This document shows, one piece after another, positions 35,260 to 48,543 of a DNA stretch of 64,000 bases. The stretch covers positions 1-64,000 of the forward strand of contig CAXBIS010000002.1 of the NCBI GenBank assembly GCA_963975885.1. Reading direction: 5' to 3'. A model generated the notes under the pieces. It was not told where the DNA came from. It saw nothing but the letters and a program-made list of their open reading frames with translations, and made no database searches. A program made the translations under genes and the position numbers. Numbering within the stretch: position 1 is the stretch's first letter; each line of letters begins with the position of its first letter. The DNA comes from Pseudazoarcus sp963975885 (GTDB taxonomy: Bacteria > Pseudomonadota > Gammaproteobacteria > Burkholderiales > Rhodocyclaceae).

Positions 35260-36651
35260 ATGACACAGAACCCGTATCCCGTTCCCGCCCCCGAGATCTT
35301 CAAGGCCTACGACATCCGCGGTGTCGTCGGGCGCACGCTCACGCCCCTGAGCGTTCGCGCAATCGGCCACGCACTGGGTTCCGAAGCGCTGGCGCGAGGT
35401 CAGCGTGCGATCGCCGTGGGGCGCGACGGACGCCTGTCGGGCCCGGAGTTGGCCGGAGCCCTGGCCGACGGCATTCGTGCAGCCGGCATCGACGTGATCG
35501 ATATCGGCGCCGTACCCACGCCGGTGATCTACTTCGCAGCCCACCACCTGGGCACCGCCTCTTGCGTCAGTGTCACCGGCAGTCACAATCCGCCCGACTA
35601 CAACGGGCTCAAGCTGGTGCTCGGCGGGGAGACGCTGCACGGTGAACAGATTCGCGACCTGCGCCGCCGCATCGCCGAAGGGGATCTCGCGCACGGCGCC
35701 GGGCAACTGACGCGGGCCGACGTCGTCGACGCCTATGTCGAACGAGTCGTCTCCGACGTCAAACTCGCGCGGCCGATGAAGATCGTCGTCGATTGCGGCA
35801 ACGGCATCGCGGGTCGCGTCGCGCCACGACTGCTGCGCGCGCTCGGCTGCGAGCTCGTCGAGTTGTTCTGCGAGGTTGACGGCACGTTCCCCAACCACCA
35901 TCCCGACCCGTCGAAACCGGAGAACCTGCAAGACGTGATCGTCGCACTGCGCGATTCGGGCGCCGAGCTCGGCCTGGCCTTCGACGGCGACGGCGACCGC
36001 CTGGGCGTGGTCACGCGCGGCGGACACATCATCTACCCGGATCGCCAGCTCATGCTCTTCGCCGCCGACGTGCTCGAACGCGTTCCCGGCGCCGAGATCA
36101 TCTACGACGTCAAATGCACGCGCCTGCTCGACCCGTGGATCCGCGAGCATGGCGGCAAGCCAACCATGTGGAAGACCGGCCATGCGTTGATCAAGGGCAA
36201 GCTCGCCGAGAGCGGCGCGGCACTGGCCGGCGAGATGAGCGGCCACGTGTTCTTCAAGGAACGCTGGTACGGCTTCGACGACGGCCTCTATGCCGCCGCA
36301 CGCCTGCTCGAAATCGTCTCGCGCCACGCGGATGCGGGCGCGGTGCTGCAAGCGCTGCCCGAGGCGGTCAGCACCCCGGAACTCAACATCGCCATGAACG
36401 AGGGCGAGCCCTTTACCCTGGTCGAGCGCCTGCGCGAGCACGCCGCATTCAAGGGCGCCGAGCGTATCGTGCGACTCGACGGCGTGCGCGTCGAGTACGC
36501 CGACGGTTTTGGACTCGCGCGTGCGTCAAATACCACACCGGTGGTCGTATTGCGCTTCGAGGCCGACGACGATGCTGCGCTGGCGCGGATACAATCGACA
36601 TTCCGCAGTGCCTTGCAGGACGTCTGGCCAGGCATCGAGCTGCCCATCTGA
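35260..36651 (+). CDS. algC: Phosphomannomutase/phosphoglucomutase
   Basis: Interconverts hexose 1- and 6-phosphates for LPS, exopolysaccharide and nucleotide-sugar supply. It is 463 aa. The phosphoserine S108 is in SVTGSHNPPDYNG, metal ligands D242/D244/D246 in FDGDGDR, and the sugar loop is GEMSGHVFF; these positions equal those of Pseudomonas AlgC. The start follows the family; the frame extends far upstream as a shadow of the hydrolase gene. Confidence 0.93.
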   Translation: MTQNPYPVPAPEIFKAYDIRGVVGRTLTPLSVRAIGHALGSEALARGQRAIAVGRDGRLSGPELAGALADGIRAAGIDVIDIGAVPTPVIYFAAHHLGTASCVSVTGSHNPPDYNGLKLVLGGETLHGEQIRDLRRRIAEGDLAHGAGQLTRADVVDAYVERVVSDVKLARPMKIVVDCGNGIAGRVAPRLLRALGCELVELFCEVDGTFPNHHPDPSKPENLQDVIVALRDSGAELGLAFDGDGDRLGVVTRGGHIIYPDRQLMLFAADVLERVPGAEIIYDVKCTRLLDPWIREHGGKPTMWKTGHALIKGKLAESGAALAGEMSGHVFFKERWYGFDDGLYAAARLLEIVSRHADAGAVLQALPEAVSTPELNIAMNEGEPFTLVERLREHAAFKGAERIVRLDGVRVEYADGFGLARASNTTPVVVLRFEADDDAALARIQSTFRSALQDVWPGIELPI

Positions 36652-36661
36652 TGGAAACCGC

Positions 36662-37900
36662 GTGAATAACTCCTCCGACGTATTTCTCGGACGCCAGCCC
36701 ATCCTCGATCTGCGTCAGAGATTGTTCGCCTACGAACTGCTTTTCCGCAGCGGCCACATGGGTTTCGCCGAAGCCGGCGACAACGTGCAGATGACGGCCA
36801 CCGTCATCGTCAACACCTTCAACGAACTCGGCGTCGAGACCGCACTCGGCGACCGGCGCGGCTTCATCAACGTCGACGAGGCATTCCTGTTCAGCGACAC
36901 GCTCGAACTGCTGCCCCCGCATGCCGTGGTGCTCGAGATCCTCGAAACCGTCCCGGCCACCGCGGAAGTCGTCGCGCGCTGCCGTGAATTGCGCACTGCC
37001 GGCTATACGCTCGCACTGGACGACGTCACGCAGATCCGCCCCAGCTACGGCCCGCTGGTCGAACTGGCCGACATCGTCAAGGTGGACATCGCGCCGCTCA
37101 CCGACGCCGAAATCGCACGCATCGCCGATGAACTGCGTCCTCTCGGCAAGCAGTTGCTCGCCGAGAAGGTCGAAACGCGCGAGCGCATGGAAGTGTGCCG
37201 TGAACTCGGCTTCACGCTGTTCCAGGGCTATTACTTCGCGCGCCCGTCGGTCATCGCCGGGCGTCGCGTCGATTACGGCAAGCTTTCGCTGGTAAGGCTG
37301 CTGAGTCTTGCCATCGGCGACGCCGATACGCCCGAGATCGAGAACGAACTCAAGCGCGAACCGGGCCTGGTACTGAAGATGCTGCGCATGATCAATTCGG
37401 CCAGCACCGGCATCGCGACCACCATCACCTCTCTGCGCCACGCCATCACCATGCTCGGCCGGCGCCAGCTCATGCGCTGGCTGCAACTGCTGATCTTCGC
37501 GTCCAGCGGAGAGGAAGGCGGCGGCAACCCGCTGCTCGCCACGGCCGCCGCGCGCGGTCGACTGCTCGAACTGCTGGCCACCGAACTCGTACCGCAGGAT
37601 GCCCCACTCGCGGACCAGGGCTTCATGACCGGCGTGATGTCGATGATGCCGGTGGCCTTCGGCATTCCGATGGACGAGATCATCGCTCCGTTGAACCTGC
37701 CCGACGAAGTCGGTGATGCGCTGTGCCTGCGCGCCGGCCGCCTCGGTGCCATGCTCGATCTGGCCGAGGCGGCCGAGGCCGATGACCTGCCGGCGGTCAA
37801 ACGCCTGCTGAACACGCTCGGAGTCGAACTGGACACGTTCAACCGCGCCCAGACCGAGGCGCTGGCCTGGAGCAATCGCCTCGAGGACGAGGCGGACTGA
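36662..37900 (+). CDS. EAL-HDOD signalling protein with a degenerate EAL motif
   Basis: Protein of 412 aa from a GTG start 10 bases after algC (GGAA upstream). N-terminal EAL-like domain (about 1-205) begins VFLGRQPILDLRQRLFAYELLFR, the hallmark of the YuxH/CdgJ-type group, followed by a HDOD domain (about 210-400, with SLRHAITMLGRRQLMRWLQLL). The EAL triplet is ELL and the metal residues of active phosphodiesterases are not seen, so it is probably a non-catalytic c-di-GMP or protein-interaction module affecting motility. Role inferred from relatives. Confidence 0.87.
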   Translation: MNNSSDVFLGRQPILDLRQRLFAYELLFRSGHMGFAEAGDNVQMTATVIVNTFNELGVETALGDRRGFINVDEAFLFSDTLELLPPHAVVLEILETVPATAEVVARCRELRTAGYTLALDDVTQIRPSYGPLVELADIVKVDIAPLTDAEIARIADELRPLGKQLLAEKVETRERMEVCRELGFTLFQGYYFARPSVIAGRRVDYGKLSLVRLLSLAIGDADTPEIENELKREPGLVLKMLRMINSASTGIATTITSLRHAITMLGRRQLMRWLQLLIFASSGEEGGGNPLLATAAARGRLLELLATELVPQDAPLADQGFMTGVMSMMPVAFGIPMDEIIAPLNLPDEVGDALCLRAGRLGAMLDLAEAAEADDLPAVKRLLNTLGVELDTFNRAQTEALAWSNRLEDEAD

Positions 37901-37915
37901 GCAGCCCGCGTCAGA

Positions 37916-40537
<2,622 letters not shown>

Positions 40538-40706
40538 GGCGTGATCTGGCCTGGCGAACGTGCTGTTCGAAAGTTTGCTGGAAAGCGCACAAGTCTAGCA
40601 TGAGCACGACTTCCAGGACTTTTGCGCAAGTCCCGAGACACGGCATTGACACCATCTTGAGACGCACTGCGCTAGGCTTGCGCCAACGTACCCGAGAACC
40701 GTCCCC

Positions 40707-41399
40707 ATGCCCACCCGCGTGCTCATCGTCGAAGACCAGTCCGCACTGGCGGCAAACCTCGAGGAGTTCTTCGATCCGGCCGACTACGTGCTGGATTTCG
40801 CCGCCGACGGCCTGAGCGCACTGCACCTGCTCGCCACCCAGGCGTACGACGTCGTCGTCCTCGACGTGATGCTGCCCGCCGTATCCGGATTCGAGATCTG
40901 CCGCCGCATCCGCGAGGACCTGCGCAGCAAGGTGCCGGTCATCTTCATGACTGCGCGCGGACAACTCAACGACAAGGAGGAAGGCTTCGGCATCGGCGGC
41001 GACGACTACCTGGTCAAGCCATTCGCGCTGCGCGAACTGCAGTTGCGCATCGATGCGCTCGCGCGCCGTGACACCGGCGGGCGCGACGGCGTGTTGCACG
41101 CGGGCCGCGTGAGCTTCGACCCGGATACGCTGATCGCACGCGTGGCCGGGCGCGGCGAGGTCATGCTCGGCGGCACCGCGGCGCGCATCTTCGAGCGCCT
41201 GGTGCGCGAACATCCGCGCATCGTCACGCACGAGGCGCTGTCGACCGCCATCTGGGGCACGGACGACGGTGACCCGCACACCTTGCGCACACACATCTAC
41301 GTGCTGCGCCGAACGCTGGATTCGGCCTTCGGCGTTGCGCTGGTCGACACCGTACACGGTCGCGGCTACCGGCTGGTCGAGCCCACCGACGCGCAATGA
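40707..41399 (+). CDS. OmpR-family response regulator
   Basis: Protein of 230 aa: receiver domain (1-120) with phospho-acceptor D53 in VVLDVMLP and K104 in YLVKPF, and a winged-helix DNA-binding domain ending RTLDSAFGVALVDTVHGRGYRLVEP. Divergent from alaS; a TTGACA lies at 40646-40651 but the nearest TAGGCT is 21 bases on, so no clean promoter. Its stop overlaps the kinase start by four bases. The stimulus is unknown. Confidence 0.92.
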   Translation: MPTRVLIVEDQSALAANLEEFFDPADYVLDFAADGLSALHLLATQAYDVVVLDVMLPAVSGFEICRRIREDLRSKVPVIFMTARGQLNDKEEGFGIGGDDYLVKPFALRELQLRIDALARRDTGGRDGVLHAGRVSFDPDTLIARVAGRGEVMLGGTAARIFERLVREHPRIVTHEALSTAIWGTDDGDPHTLRTHIYVLRRTLDSAFGVALVDTVHGRGYRLVEPTDAQ

Positions 41400-42682
41400 A
41401 GCAAGCGAAGAGTTCTCTCGCGCGACGCATCTTTCTGACCATCTTCGCGATCGCGGCGATCAACGTGCTGGTCACGCTGATTGCGGTCGAGTACATCTAC
41501 GAGGACATGGAAGACACCATCCTGAGTCTCGAACTTGCCGAGGAACGCGCCTTTCTCGAACGGCGCATCGACGCCGCCGAGGTGCGCAGGTGGAATTCGG
41601 CGCTGCTCACGGCGATCTATATTCCCGACGGCGACAGGGCCGAACTGCCCGCGCTGCTGTCCGATCGCCCGGTGCCGTTCTCGGCCGAAGTTGCCGATGG
41701 CGACAAGAGCTACTTGATCTCGGTCGAACGCACGACGGATCCGCCCGGCGCGCTGTACATCGCGCAGGACATCAGCCTGCTTGAGGATCGCGAGGACTTC
41801 ATGCAGTGGGCGATTGCGCTGCTGTGCAGCGGCATGCTGGTGCTCGGCCTGCTGCTGGCGCGCCACGGCACGGCGCGCGTACTGCGTCCGCTGCGCGAGC
41901 TGACGCACGAGATCCGCCGCATCGAACCGGGCACAACGATCGATCGCATCCACGGTCGCTACGCCGAACGCGAACTGGCCGAAATCGCTGCCACGCTCAA
42001 CCACATGCTCGATGCGCTCGACGCCTACGTGAGGCGTGAAAAGTCGCTGGTCAGCCTGGCCAGCCACGAACTGCGCACGCCCCTGGCGGTGATCGCCGGC
42101 GCACTCGACGTGATCGAGCGGCGCGGCTCCGCGGGCGAGGCCGACCGACGCACGCTCGAACGTATCCGGCTCGCGGCCGACGAGATGCAGAGCGACGTCA
42201 CCGCCCTGCTGGCGCTGGCACGCCGCTCCGACACCCCCGCGTCGGAGACCTCGGATTTGGCCTCCTGCCTCGACGACGTGATTGCGGAGATTGAGGCCGA
42301 CGTACCCGGTGCAGCGGGTCGCATCGTGTGCAACGCCACCGATGCGGCGACCGCAGTGCGTGTCGATCCTGCACTGGTGCGAATGCTCCTGCGCAACCTG
42401 GTACAGAACGCAGTGCGCCATACGCGTGGCGAAGTGCGCATCGATATCGACGCCACCCGGTTGACGGTCGCCGATGCCGGTAACGGGCTGCCCGAACACG
42501 TACGCGACCGACTCTCCGAACCTTCATCGTCGCGCCAGCTGCCCGAGGACGGCCTGGGCCTGTTCATCGTGCGCCTGATCTGCGAACGCCTGGGCTGGCG
42601 CTTTCGCGCGCTCGACGGCTCACCGCTGGGCACGGTATTCGAACTGAGCTGGGATACGGAAGCCCGCGGTGACGACCTATAA
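41396..42682 (+). CDS. Sensor histidine kinase
   Basis: Partner of the upstream regulator, 428 aa. Membrane helices at about 12-32 and 137-156 flank a roughly 100-residue periplasmic sensor domain with no recognised fold. A HAMP-like stretch (RVLRPLRELTHEIRRI) follows, then the dimerisation helix with H224 in SLASHELRTPL, and an ATPase domain with NLVQNAVRHT, DAGNGLPEH and the G box EDGLGLFIVRL. Input signal not predictable. Confidence 0.92.
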   Translation: MKQAKSSLARRIFLTIFAIAAINVLVTLIAVEYIYEDMEDTILSLELAEERAFLERRIDAAEVRRWNSALLTAIYIPDGDRAELPALLSDRPVPFSAEVADGDKSYLISVERTTDPPGALYIAQDISLLEDREDFMQWAIALLCSGMLVLGLLLARHGTARVLRPLRELTHEIRRIEPGTTIDRIHGRYAERELAEIAATLNHMLDALDAYVRREKSLVSLASHELRTPLAVIAGALDVIERRGSAGEADRRTLERIRLAADEMQSDVTALLALARRSDTPASETSDLASCLDDVIAEIEADVPGAAGRIVCNATDAATAVRVDPALVRMLLRNLVQNAVRHTRGEVRIDIDATRLTVADAGNGLPEHVRDRLSEPSSSRQLPEDGLGLFIVRLICERLGWRFRALDGSPLGTVFELSWDTEARGDDL

Positions 42683-42739
42683 TCAAACGCTTTCATGCCG
42701 CCTCGCACCAAACACCCACCGACACTTTCGGAGAATCTG

Positions 42740-43291
42740 ATGGGCAATCGCCTGAGCAAGATCTACACGCGCACCGGTGACGCCGGCACCACCGGCCTGG
42801 GTGACGGCGGCCGCGTCTCGAAGAACAGTCTGCGCGTGCATGCGATGGGCGAGGTCGACGAACTCAACGCAGCCATCGGCCTGCTGCTTTGCGAACCCCT
42901 GCCGGAAGACGTCGACGACTTGCTGACCGGTGTGCAGCACGACCTGTTCGACCTGGGTGGCGAACTGTGCATTCCCGGCATGGCGCTGATCACCGAGGGC
43001 CACGTCGAGCGCCTCGAACGTGAGCTGGACCGCATCAACGAGGATCTTGAACCGCTCAAGGACTTCATCCTGCCAGGCGGCAGCCGCTCCGCGGCACTCG
43101 CGCACCAGGCGCGTACCGTGTGCCGGCGCTCCGAACGCGTACTCGTCGCACTGGCCGAGATCGAGGAGGTCAACAGCGCGCCGCGCCGCTACCTCAATCG
43201 GCTCTCGGATCTGCTGTTCGTGCTCGGCCGTGCGCTCAACCGCCACGCCGGATGTGGTGACGTGCTCTGGCAGAAGGGACGCAACGCCTGA
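42740..43291 (+). CDS. Cob(I)alamin adenosyltransferase, PduO type
   Basis: Makes adenosylcobalamin from cob(I)alamin and ATP. It is 183 aa with the ATP motif IYTRTGDAGTTGLGDGGRVSK near the N-terminus, the RRSERVLVAL helix and the NRLSDLLFVLGR C-terminal signature. Start MGNRLSKI at 42740; the frame reaching 42695 is not family-like. A TATAAT lies at 42676-42681, inside the end of the kinase gene, so it may have its own promoter. Confidence 0.93.
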   Translation: MGNRLSKIYTRTGDAGTTGLGDGGRVSKNSLRVHAMGEVDELNAAIGLLLCEPLPEDVDDLLTGVQHDLFDLGGELCIPGMALITEGHVERLERELDRINEDLEPLKDFILPGGSRSAALAHQARTVCRRSERVLVALAEIEEVNSAPRRYLNRLSDLLFVLGRALNRHAGCGDVLWQKGRNA

Positions 43292-43410
43292 TCCGCTTCG
43301 CGCCCAGTCCGCACAATCCACAATAGCCGCTGCGCGGCCACCGGCCCTATTCTCCCGGCATCAAGCGCCCGTGTACCACAACGCGGGCAAAACGCATCGG
43401 TGGAGACTTC

Positions 43411-45600
43411 ATGGCGGACGACGACAAGTCGCTCGAATCGCTCGACGAAGAGCAGCGCGATAAGGTCAAGGAACTTCTCGAGAAGGAAGCCAAGACCGAA
43501 CGGCGGCCGACCGGCCCATGGCAGTGGCTGGTTGCCGCTCTGAGCGCGGCCTTGGTGCTGATCTACTTCTACGGCGCGGGTTTCCAGGCACTGCCGACCG
43601 AGTATCACCTCGGCGTCTACGTGCTGATTACCTTCATCCTGGTGTTCCTGCTCTATCCCGCCGGCAGTCGCACGGCGCTGGCGGCGATGTCGGTGTTCGC
43701 GGGCGGCCTGCTCGCGGTGCTGGCTTCGTGCTATCTGGTGTTCGAATCGCCCTTCGCGTTCTGGGACCAGCTCACCTATTTCCGCGAAACCTGGCTCTAT
43801 GACGGCTTTGCGCAGGCATGGGAGCAGGACTTCGGCCTGCTTTGGGTGCCCTTCGTGATTGCCCTGCCGCTGATCGCGGTGCTGCTGCCGGTCGACCGCT
43901 GGCTGGCCGTACGTCATTCGCAGGTGCCGACAGCCAGCGACATCATCCTGGCCATTGCCGTCATCGTTTCCATCGTCTACTGGATCAGCCAGTTCGAGGC
44001 GCTCAACTACCGGGCCGGCGCCGAGCACCAGCTCGATCGCCTGATCGGCGTGGTCGGCGTGCTGCTCTCGCTCGAAGTGTGTCGCCGAGTTCTTGGCTGG
44101 TCGATCACGCTGGTCGGCATCGGCGCCATCGGCTTCGCGCTGTTCGGTCCCTACCTGCCCGAACTGTTCGCACATCGCGGCTTTTCGTTCGACCGGCTGG
44201 CGATCTCGCTGTTCATCACCACCAACGGTGTATTCGGCGTGATGGCGGGCGTGCTCGCGACCTACGTCATCCTGTTCATCTTCTTCGGGGCCTTCCTGCA
44301 GAAATCCGGCGCCGGCAAGTTCTTCATCGATCTGCCGCTGGCCCTGGCGGGCCGCTCGACCGGCGGACCGGCCAAGGTCGCGGTGATGTCCTCGGCGCTG
44401 TTCGGCTCGGTTTCGGGCAGCGCGATCGCCAACACCGTGTCCTCGGGGGCGTTCACGATCCCGATGATGAAGCGCGCCGGTTTCCAGCCGCACGTCGCCG
44501 GCGCAATCGAACCGGCCGCCTCGATCGGTGGTGCCTTTCTGCCTCCCATCATGGGCGCGGGTGGTTTCATCATGGCCGAACTCACCGGCCTGCCCTACAC
44601 GCAAATCATGCTCTACGCGCTGGGACCGGCGCTGCTCTACTTCCTCGGCGTGTTCTGCATGGTGCATTTCGAGGCCAAACGTCTCGGCCTGATCGGCATC
44701 CCGGGCGAGCAACTGCCGCACTGGAAGGAGGTGCTGCGCCACGGCTGGTACTTCGCACTGCCGCTGGTGATCATCACCGTGCTGATGATGATGGGCCGTT
44801 CCCCCGGCAACGCCGCGTTCTGGGCGACGCTCTCGTGCATCGCCGTCAGCTGGGTCCGCAAGGACACGCGCATGGGACCGCTGGAGATCTGGCAGGCGAT
44901 TCAGATCGGCGCGCGCAACACGCTGATCATCGGCGCCACGGTGGGTGTCATCGGCATCATCGTCGGCGTGATCTCGCTCACAGGCATGGGTCTGAAGTTT
45001 TCGGATCTGATCATCCAGCTCGCCGGCGACAGCCTGCTGCTGGCGATCGTGCTCATCGCGCTGGCCTCGCTGGTGCTCGGCATGGGCGTACCGGTCACGG
45101 CCTCCTACCTGATCATCGCGGTGCTGGCCGTGCCGGCGCTGGGCGAGTACGGCGTAGTCGCGATCGCCGCCCACATGATCGTCTACTGGCTGTCGCAGGA
45201 CTCGAACATCACGCCCCCGGTGTGCGTGGCGGCCTATGCCGGCGCGGCAATTGCCGGGGCCGATCCGTGGAAAACCGGATGGACGTCATTCAAGTTCGCG
45301 AAGATGCTCTACGTCACGCCTGTGCTGTTCGCCTACGTGCCGGGGATCCTGCTCGAGGGTAGCGCCTTCCAGATCTTCACGGCTTACGTCTCGGCCACGC
45401 TCGGCACGATCGCCTTCGGCGCGCTGGCGATGGGCTTTTTGCGTCGCACCACGCGCATCCACGAATGGATCGTGCTCGCCGCCGCGACCCTCCTGTTGTA
45501 CTGGCCGGGCTTCGTCACCGATGTGACCGGCGCTCTGCTCGTCGCCCTGGTGTGGTGGCTGCAACGCGACGCCTTGCCGGTACAGCGGGCGAACCCGTGA
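43411..45600 (+). CDS. TAXI-TRAP transporter fused permease (DctQM-type)
   Basis: Protein of 729 aa with roughly 18 membrane helices, carrying the small and large TRAP permease domains in one chain, as usual for the TAXI subfamily. It starts with a soluble acidic tail (MADDDKSLESLDEEQRDKV). The large-domain phrase SGSAIANTVSSGAFTIPMMKRAGF and the GMGVPVTASYLI motif are clear. The substrate is unknown; characterised or proposed TAXI substrates include glutamate and dicarboxylates. The cognate binding protein is encoded 58 bases downstream. Confidence 0.92.
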   Translation: MADDDKSLESLDEEQRDKVKELLEKEAKTERRPTGPWQWLVAALSAALVLIYFYGAGFQALPTEYHLGVYVLITFILVFLLYPAGSRTALAAMSVFAGGLLAVLASCYLVFESPFAFWDQLTYFRETWLYDGFAQAWEQDFGLLWVPFVIALPLIAVLLPVDRWLAVRHSQVPTASDIILAIAVIVSIVYWISQFEALNYRAGAEHQLDRLIGVVGVLLSLEVCRRVLGWSITLVGIGAIGFALFGPYLPELFAHRGFSFDRLAISLFITTNGVFGVMAGVLATYVILFIFFGAFLQKSGAGKFFIDLPLALAGRSTGGPAKVAVMSSALFGSVSGSAIANTVSSGAFTIPMMKRAGFQPHVAGAIEPAASIGGAFLPPIMGAGGFIMAELTGLPYTQIMLYALGPALLYFLGVFCMVHFEAKRLGLIGIPGEQLPHWKEVLRHGWYFALPLVIITVLMMMGRSPGNAAFWATLSCIAVSWVRKDTRMGPLEIWQAIQIGARNTLIIGATVGVIGIIVGVISLTGMGLKFSDLIIQLAGDSLLLAIVLIALASLVLGMGVPVTASYLIIAVLAVPALGEYGVVAIAAHMIVYWLSQDSNITPPVCVAAYAGAAIAGADPWKTGWTSFKFAKMLYVTPVLFAYVPGILLEGSAFQIFTAYVSATLGTIAFGALAMGFLRRTTRIHEWIVLAAATLLLYWPGFVTDVTGALLVALVWWLQRDALPVQRANP

Positions 45601-45658
45601 CAGACGTGGCTATAACGTTCCACCACGCAGCAACACCAACCAAGAGGAGACCCTCACT

Positions 45659-46666
45659 ATGATGACTCGACTGTTCAAACTCCCGGCCACATTCGGCAGC
45701 TTCGCTGTCGCGGCCGTGGCTGCCGCAACCCTGAGCATATCGCCGAGCGCCGACGCCCAGACCCAGCGCCTCGGCTTCTCGGGCGGTCCGGACGGGGGTA
45801 CCTTCCAGTACTTCTCCAACGGCATCGCGACCCTGCTGTCGCGCAACATCGATGGCGTCGATGTCTCGAACATGGCCTCGGCCGGTTCGGTCGAGAACCT
45901 GCGTCGCGTCAATTCGCGCGACGCCGACTTCGGCATCACCTATTCGGGTGACCTGTATCTGGGTCGCAACGGCCGCCTGACCAACGACACCAACAAGTAT
46001 CGCAACGTGCACGTGGTCGCTCACCTGTACGGCGCACCCGGTCACCTGATCGTGCGCGAGGACTCGGGCATCAAGGAAGTTTCCGAGCTCGCAGGCCTGC
46101 AGGTCGCGGTGGGTCCCGCCGGTTCCGGTGCGGCTGCCTCGGCACAGCGCTTCTTCGAAAGCGTCGGGCTGTGGGACAAGATCAAGCCCTCGTTCATCGG
46201 CTATTCGCAGGGCGCCTCGGCGCTGGGCGACAAGCAGATCGAAGCGCTGTGGGTCTTCGCCGGTTTCCCGAACGCTTCGGTGATCCAGGCCGCAACCAGC
46301 TACGACATCCGTCTGCTGCAGGTGTGGGACGCAGCCCAAAAGGGTACGCTGCCCAAAGAGCATCCGTACTACTCCAAGACCACGATCCCGGCCGGCACCT
46401 ATCAGGGCGTCGACTATGACGTGCATTCGATCTCGGATTCGGCCCTGTGGACCGCCGGACGCCACGTCTCGGAAGAGGACATGTACAAGTACGTGTCGAG
46501 CATCTACTCCGACGACGGTCTGAAGTACATGCACTCGGTGTCCAAGGCCGCCGCCACGATGGTCGTCGACAACGCCCTGCTCGGCGTCGTCACCCCGGTA
46601 CACGCCGGCGCGGCCAAGTTCTGGATGGAAAAGGGACTGGAACTGAACGACGATCAGAAGCCGTAA
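45659..46666 (+). CDS. TAXI-family TRAP solute-binding protein
   Basis: Periplasmic binding protein of 335 aa with a signal peptide (about 1-33, ending SPSADAQ). The family opening LGFSGGPDGGTFQYFSNGIA and the phrase VAVGPAGSGAAASAQRFFESVG are typical of the TAXI group. AGAGGAG precedes the ATG. Expressed with the fused permease; the Na+ gradient generated by Na+-NQR could drive uptake, which is an inference. Confidence 0.92.
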   Translation: MMTRLFKLPATFGSFAVAAVAAATLSISPSADAQTQRLGFSGGPDGGTFQYFSNGIATLLSRNIDGVDVSNMASAGSVENLRRVNSRDADFGITYSGDLYLGRNGRLTNDTNKYRNVHVVAHLYGAPGHLIVREDSGIKEVSELAGLQVAVGPAGSGAAASAQRFFESVGLWDKIKPSFIGYSQGASALGDKQIEALWVFAGFPNASVIQAATSYDIRLLQVWDAAQKGTLPKEHPYYSKTTIPAGTYQGVDYDVHSISDSALWTAGRHVSEEDMYKYVSSIYSDDGLKYMHSVSKAAATMVVDNALLGVVTPVHAGAAKFWMEKGLELNDDQKP

Positions 46667-46701
46667 GCACGCCGCGGGGCTCTGCCCCGCTTGCAGCAAA
46701 C

Positions 46702-46734
46702 AAAAAAGCCCGACCTTGCGGTCGGGCTTTTTTC
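46702..46734. terminator. Bidirectional terminator between the TAXI gene and aroG
   Basis: Arms GCCCGACC/GGTCGGGC with loop TTGC, six A before and six T after, so it works on both strands. It lies between two converging genes. Confidence 0.92.
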
Positions 46735-46754
46735 ATCGACGTGCGCACCGCCGA

Positions 46755-47840
<1,086 letters not shown>

Positions 47841-47955
47841 TTTGTGCACCAAAACAAGATCGGGAAGCGACCGATTCTAACCCCGAAAGCGCACATGCGG
47901 CGAGCCCGTCCGCCGCAGCGCAACACGGCCGGACGGGACCGCGGGCATGCCCCGA

Positions 47956-48543
47956 TCAGCCCTTGGGGCGCAGCGCATGCTTGGGACGGAACACCTTGAT
48001 CACCGATTCGTCGGCCTCGACATAGGGGCCGCCGATCAGGTCGATGCAGTAGGGAATGGCCGCGAACACGCCGACATGCCCCACCTTGCCGTCCGCGTCG
48101 CGCAAACCTTCGAGCGTCTCGCGGATGGCGCGCGGCTGGCCGGGCAGGTTCACGATCAGCGATGTACCGCGCACCACCGCGACCTGGCGCGACAGGATCG
48201 CGGTGGGCACGAAGTTCAGGCTGATGCGGCGCATCTCCTCGCCGAAGCCGGGCATCTCCTTGTCGGCGACCGCCAGCGTTGCCTCGGGGGTGACATCGCG
48301 CGGCGCCGGCCCGGTGCCGCCAGTGGTCAGGATCAGCGAGCAGTCCGCGTTGTCGGCCAGTTCCTTGAGCGTGGCCTCGATGACCGGGCGCTCGTCCGGG
48401 ATCAGCCGCGTCTCTGCCGTCCACGGCGAGGTCAGCGCGCGACCCAGCCAGTCGCGCAGGGCCGGAATGCCCTGGTCCTCGTAGGTGCCGTCGGAGGCGC
48501 GGTCGCTGATCGAGACCAGCCCGATGGTGATGTGTTCGCTCAT
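47956..48543 (-). CDS. mog: Molybdopterin adenylyltransferase
   Basis: Adenylates molybdopterin before molybdate insertion. It is 195 aa with the nucleotide motif TTGGTGPAPRDVTPEAT and LPGQPRAIRETLEGL. Its ATG overlaps the darP stop by four bases. The 115 bases between mog and aroG hold nothing else I can support. Confidence 0.93.
   Translation of the reverse strand: MSEHITIGLVSISDRASDGTYEDQGIPALRDWLGRALTSPWTAETRLIPDERPVIEATLKELADNADCSLILTTGGTGPAPRDVTPEATLAVADKEMPGFGEEMRRISLNFVPTAILSRQVAVVRGTSLIVNLPGQPRAIRETLEGLRDADGKVGHVGVFAAIPYCIDLIGGPYVEADESVIKVFRPKHALRPKG

Noticed and set aside
40646..40678. TTGACA … TAGGCT as promoter of the response regulator
   Set aside because: Spacer is 21 bases, too long for a normal sigma70 promoter.
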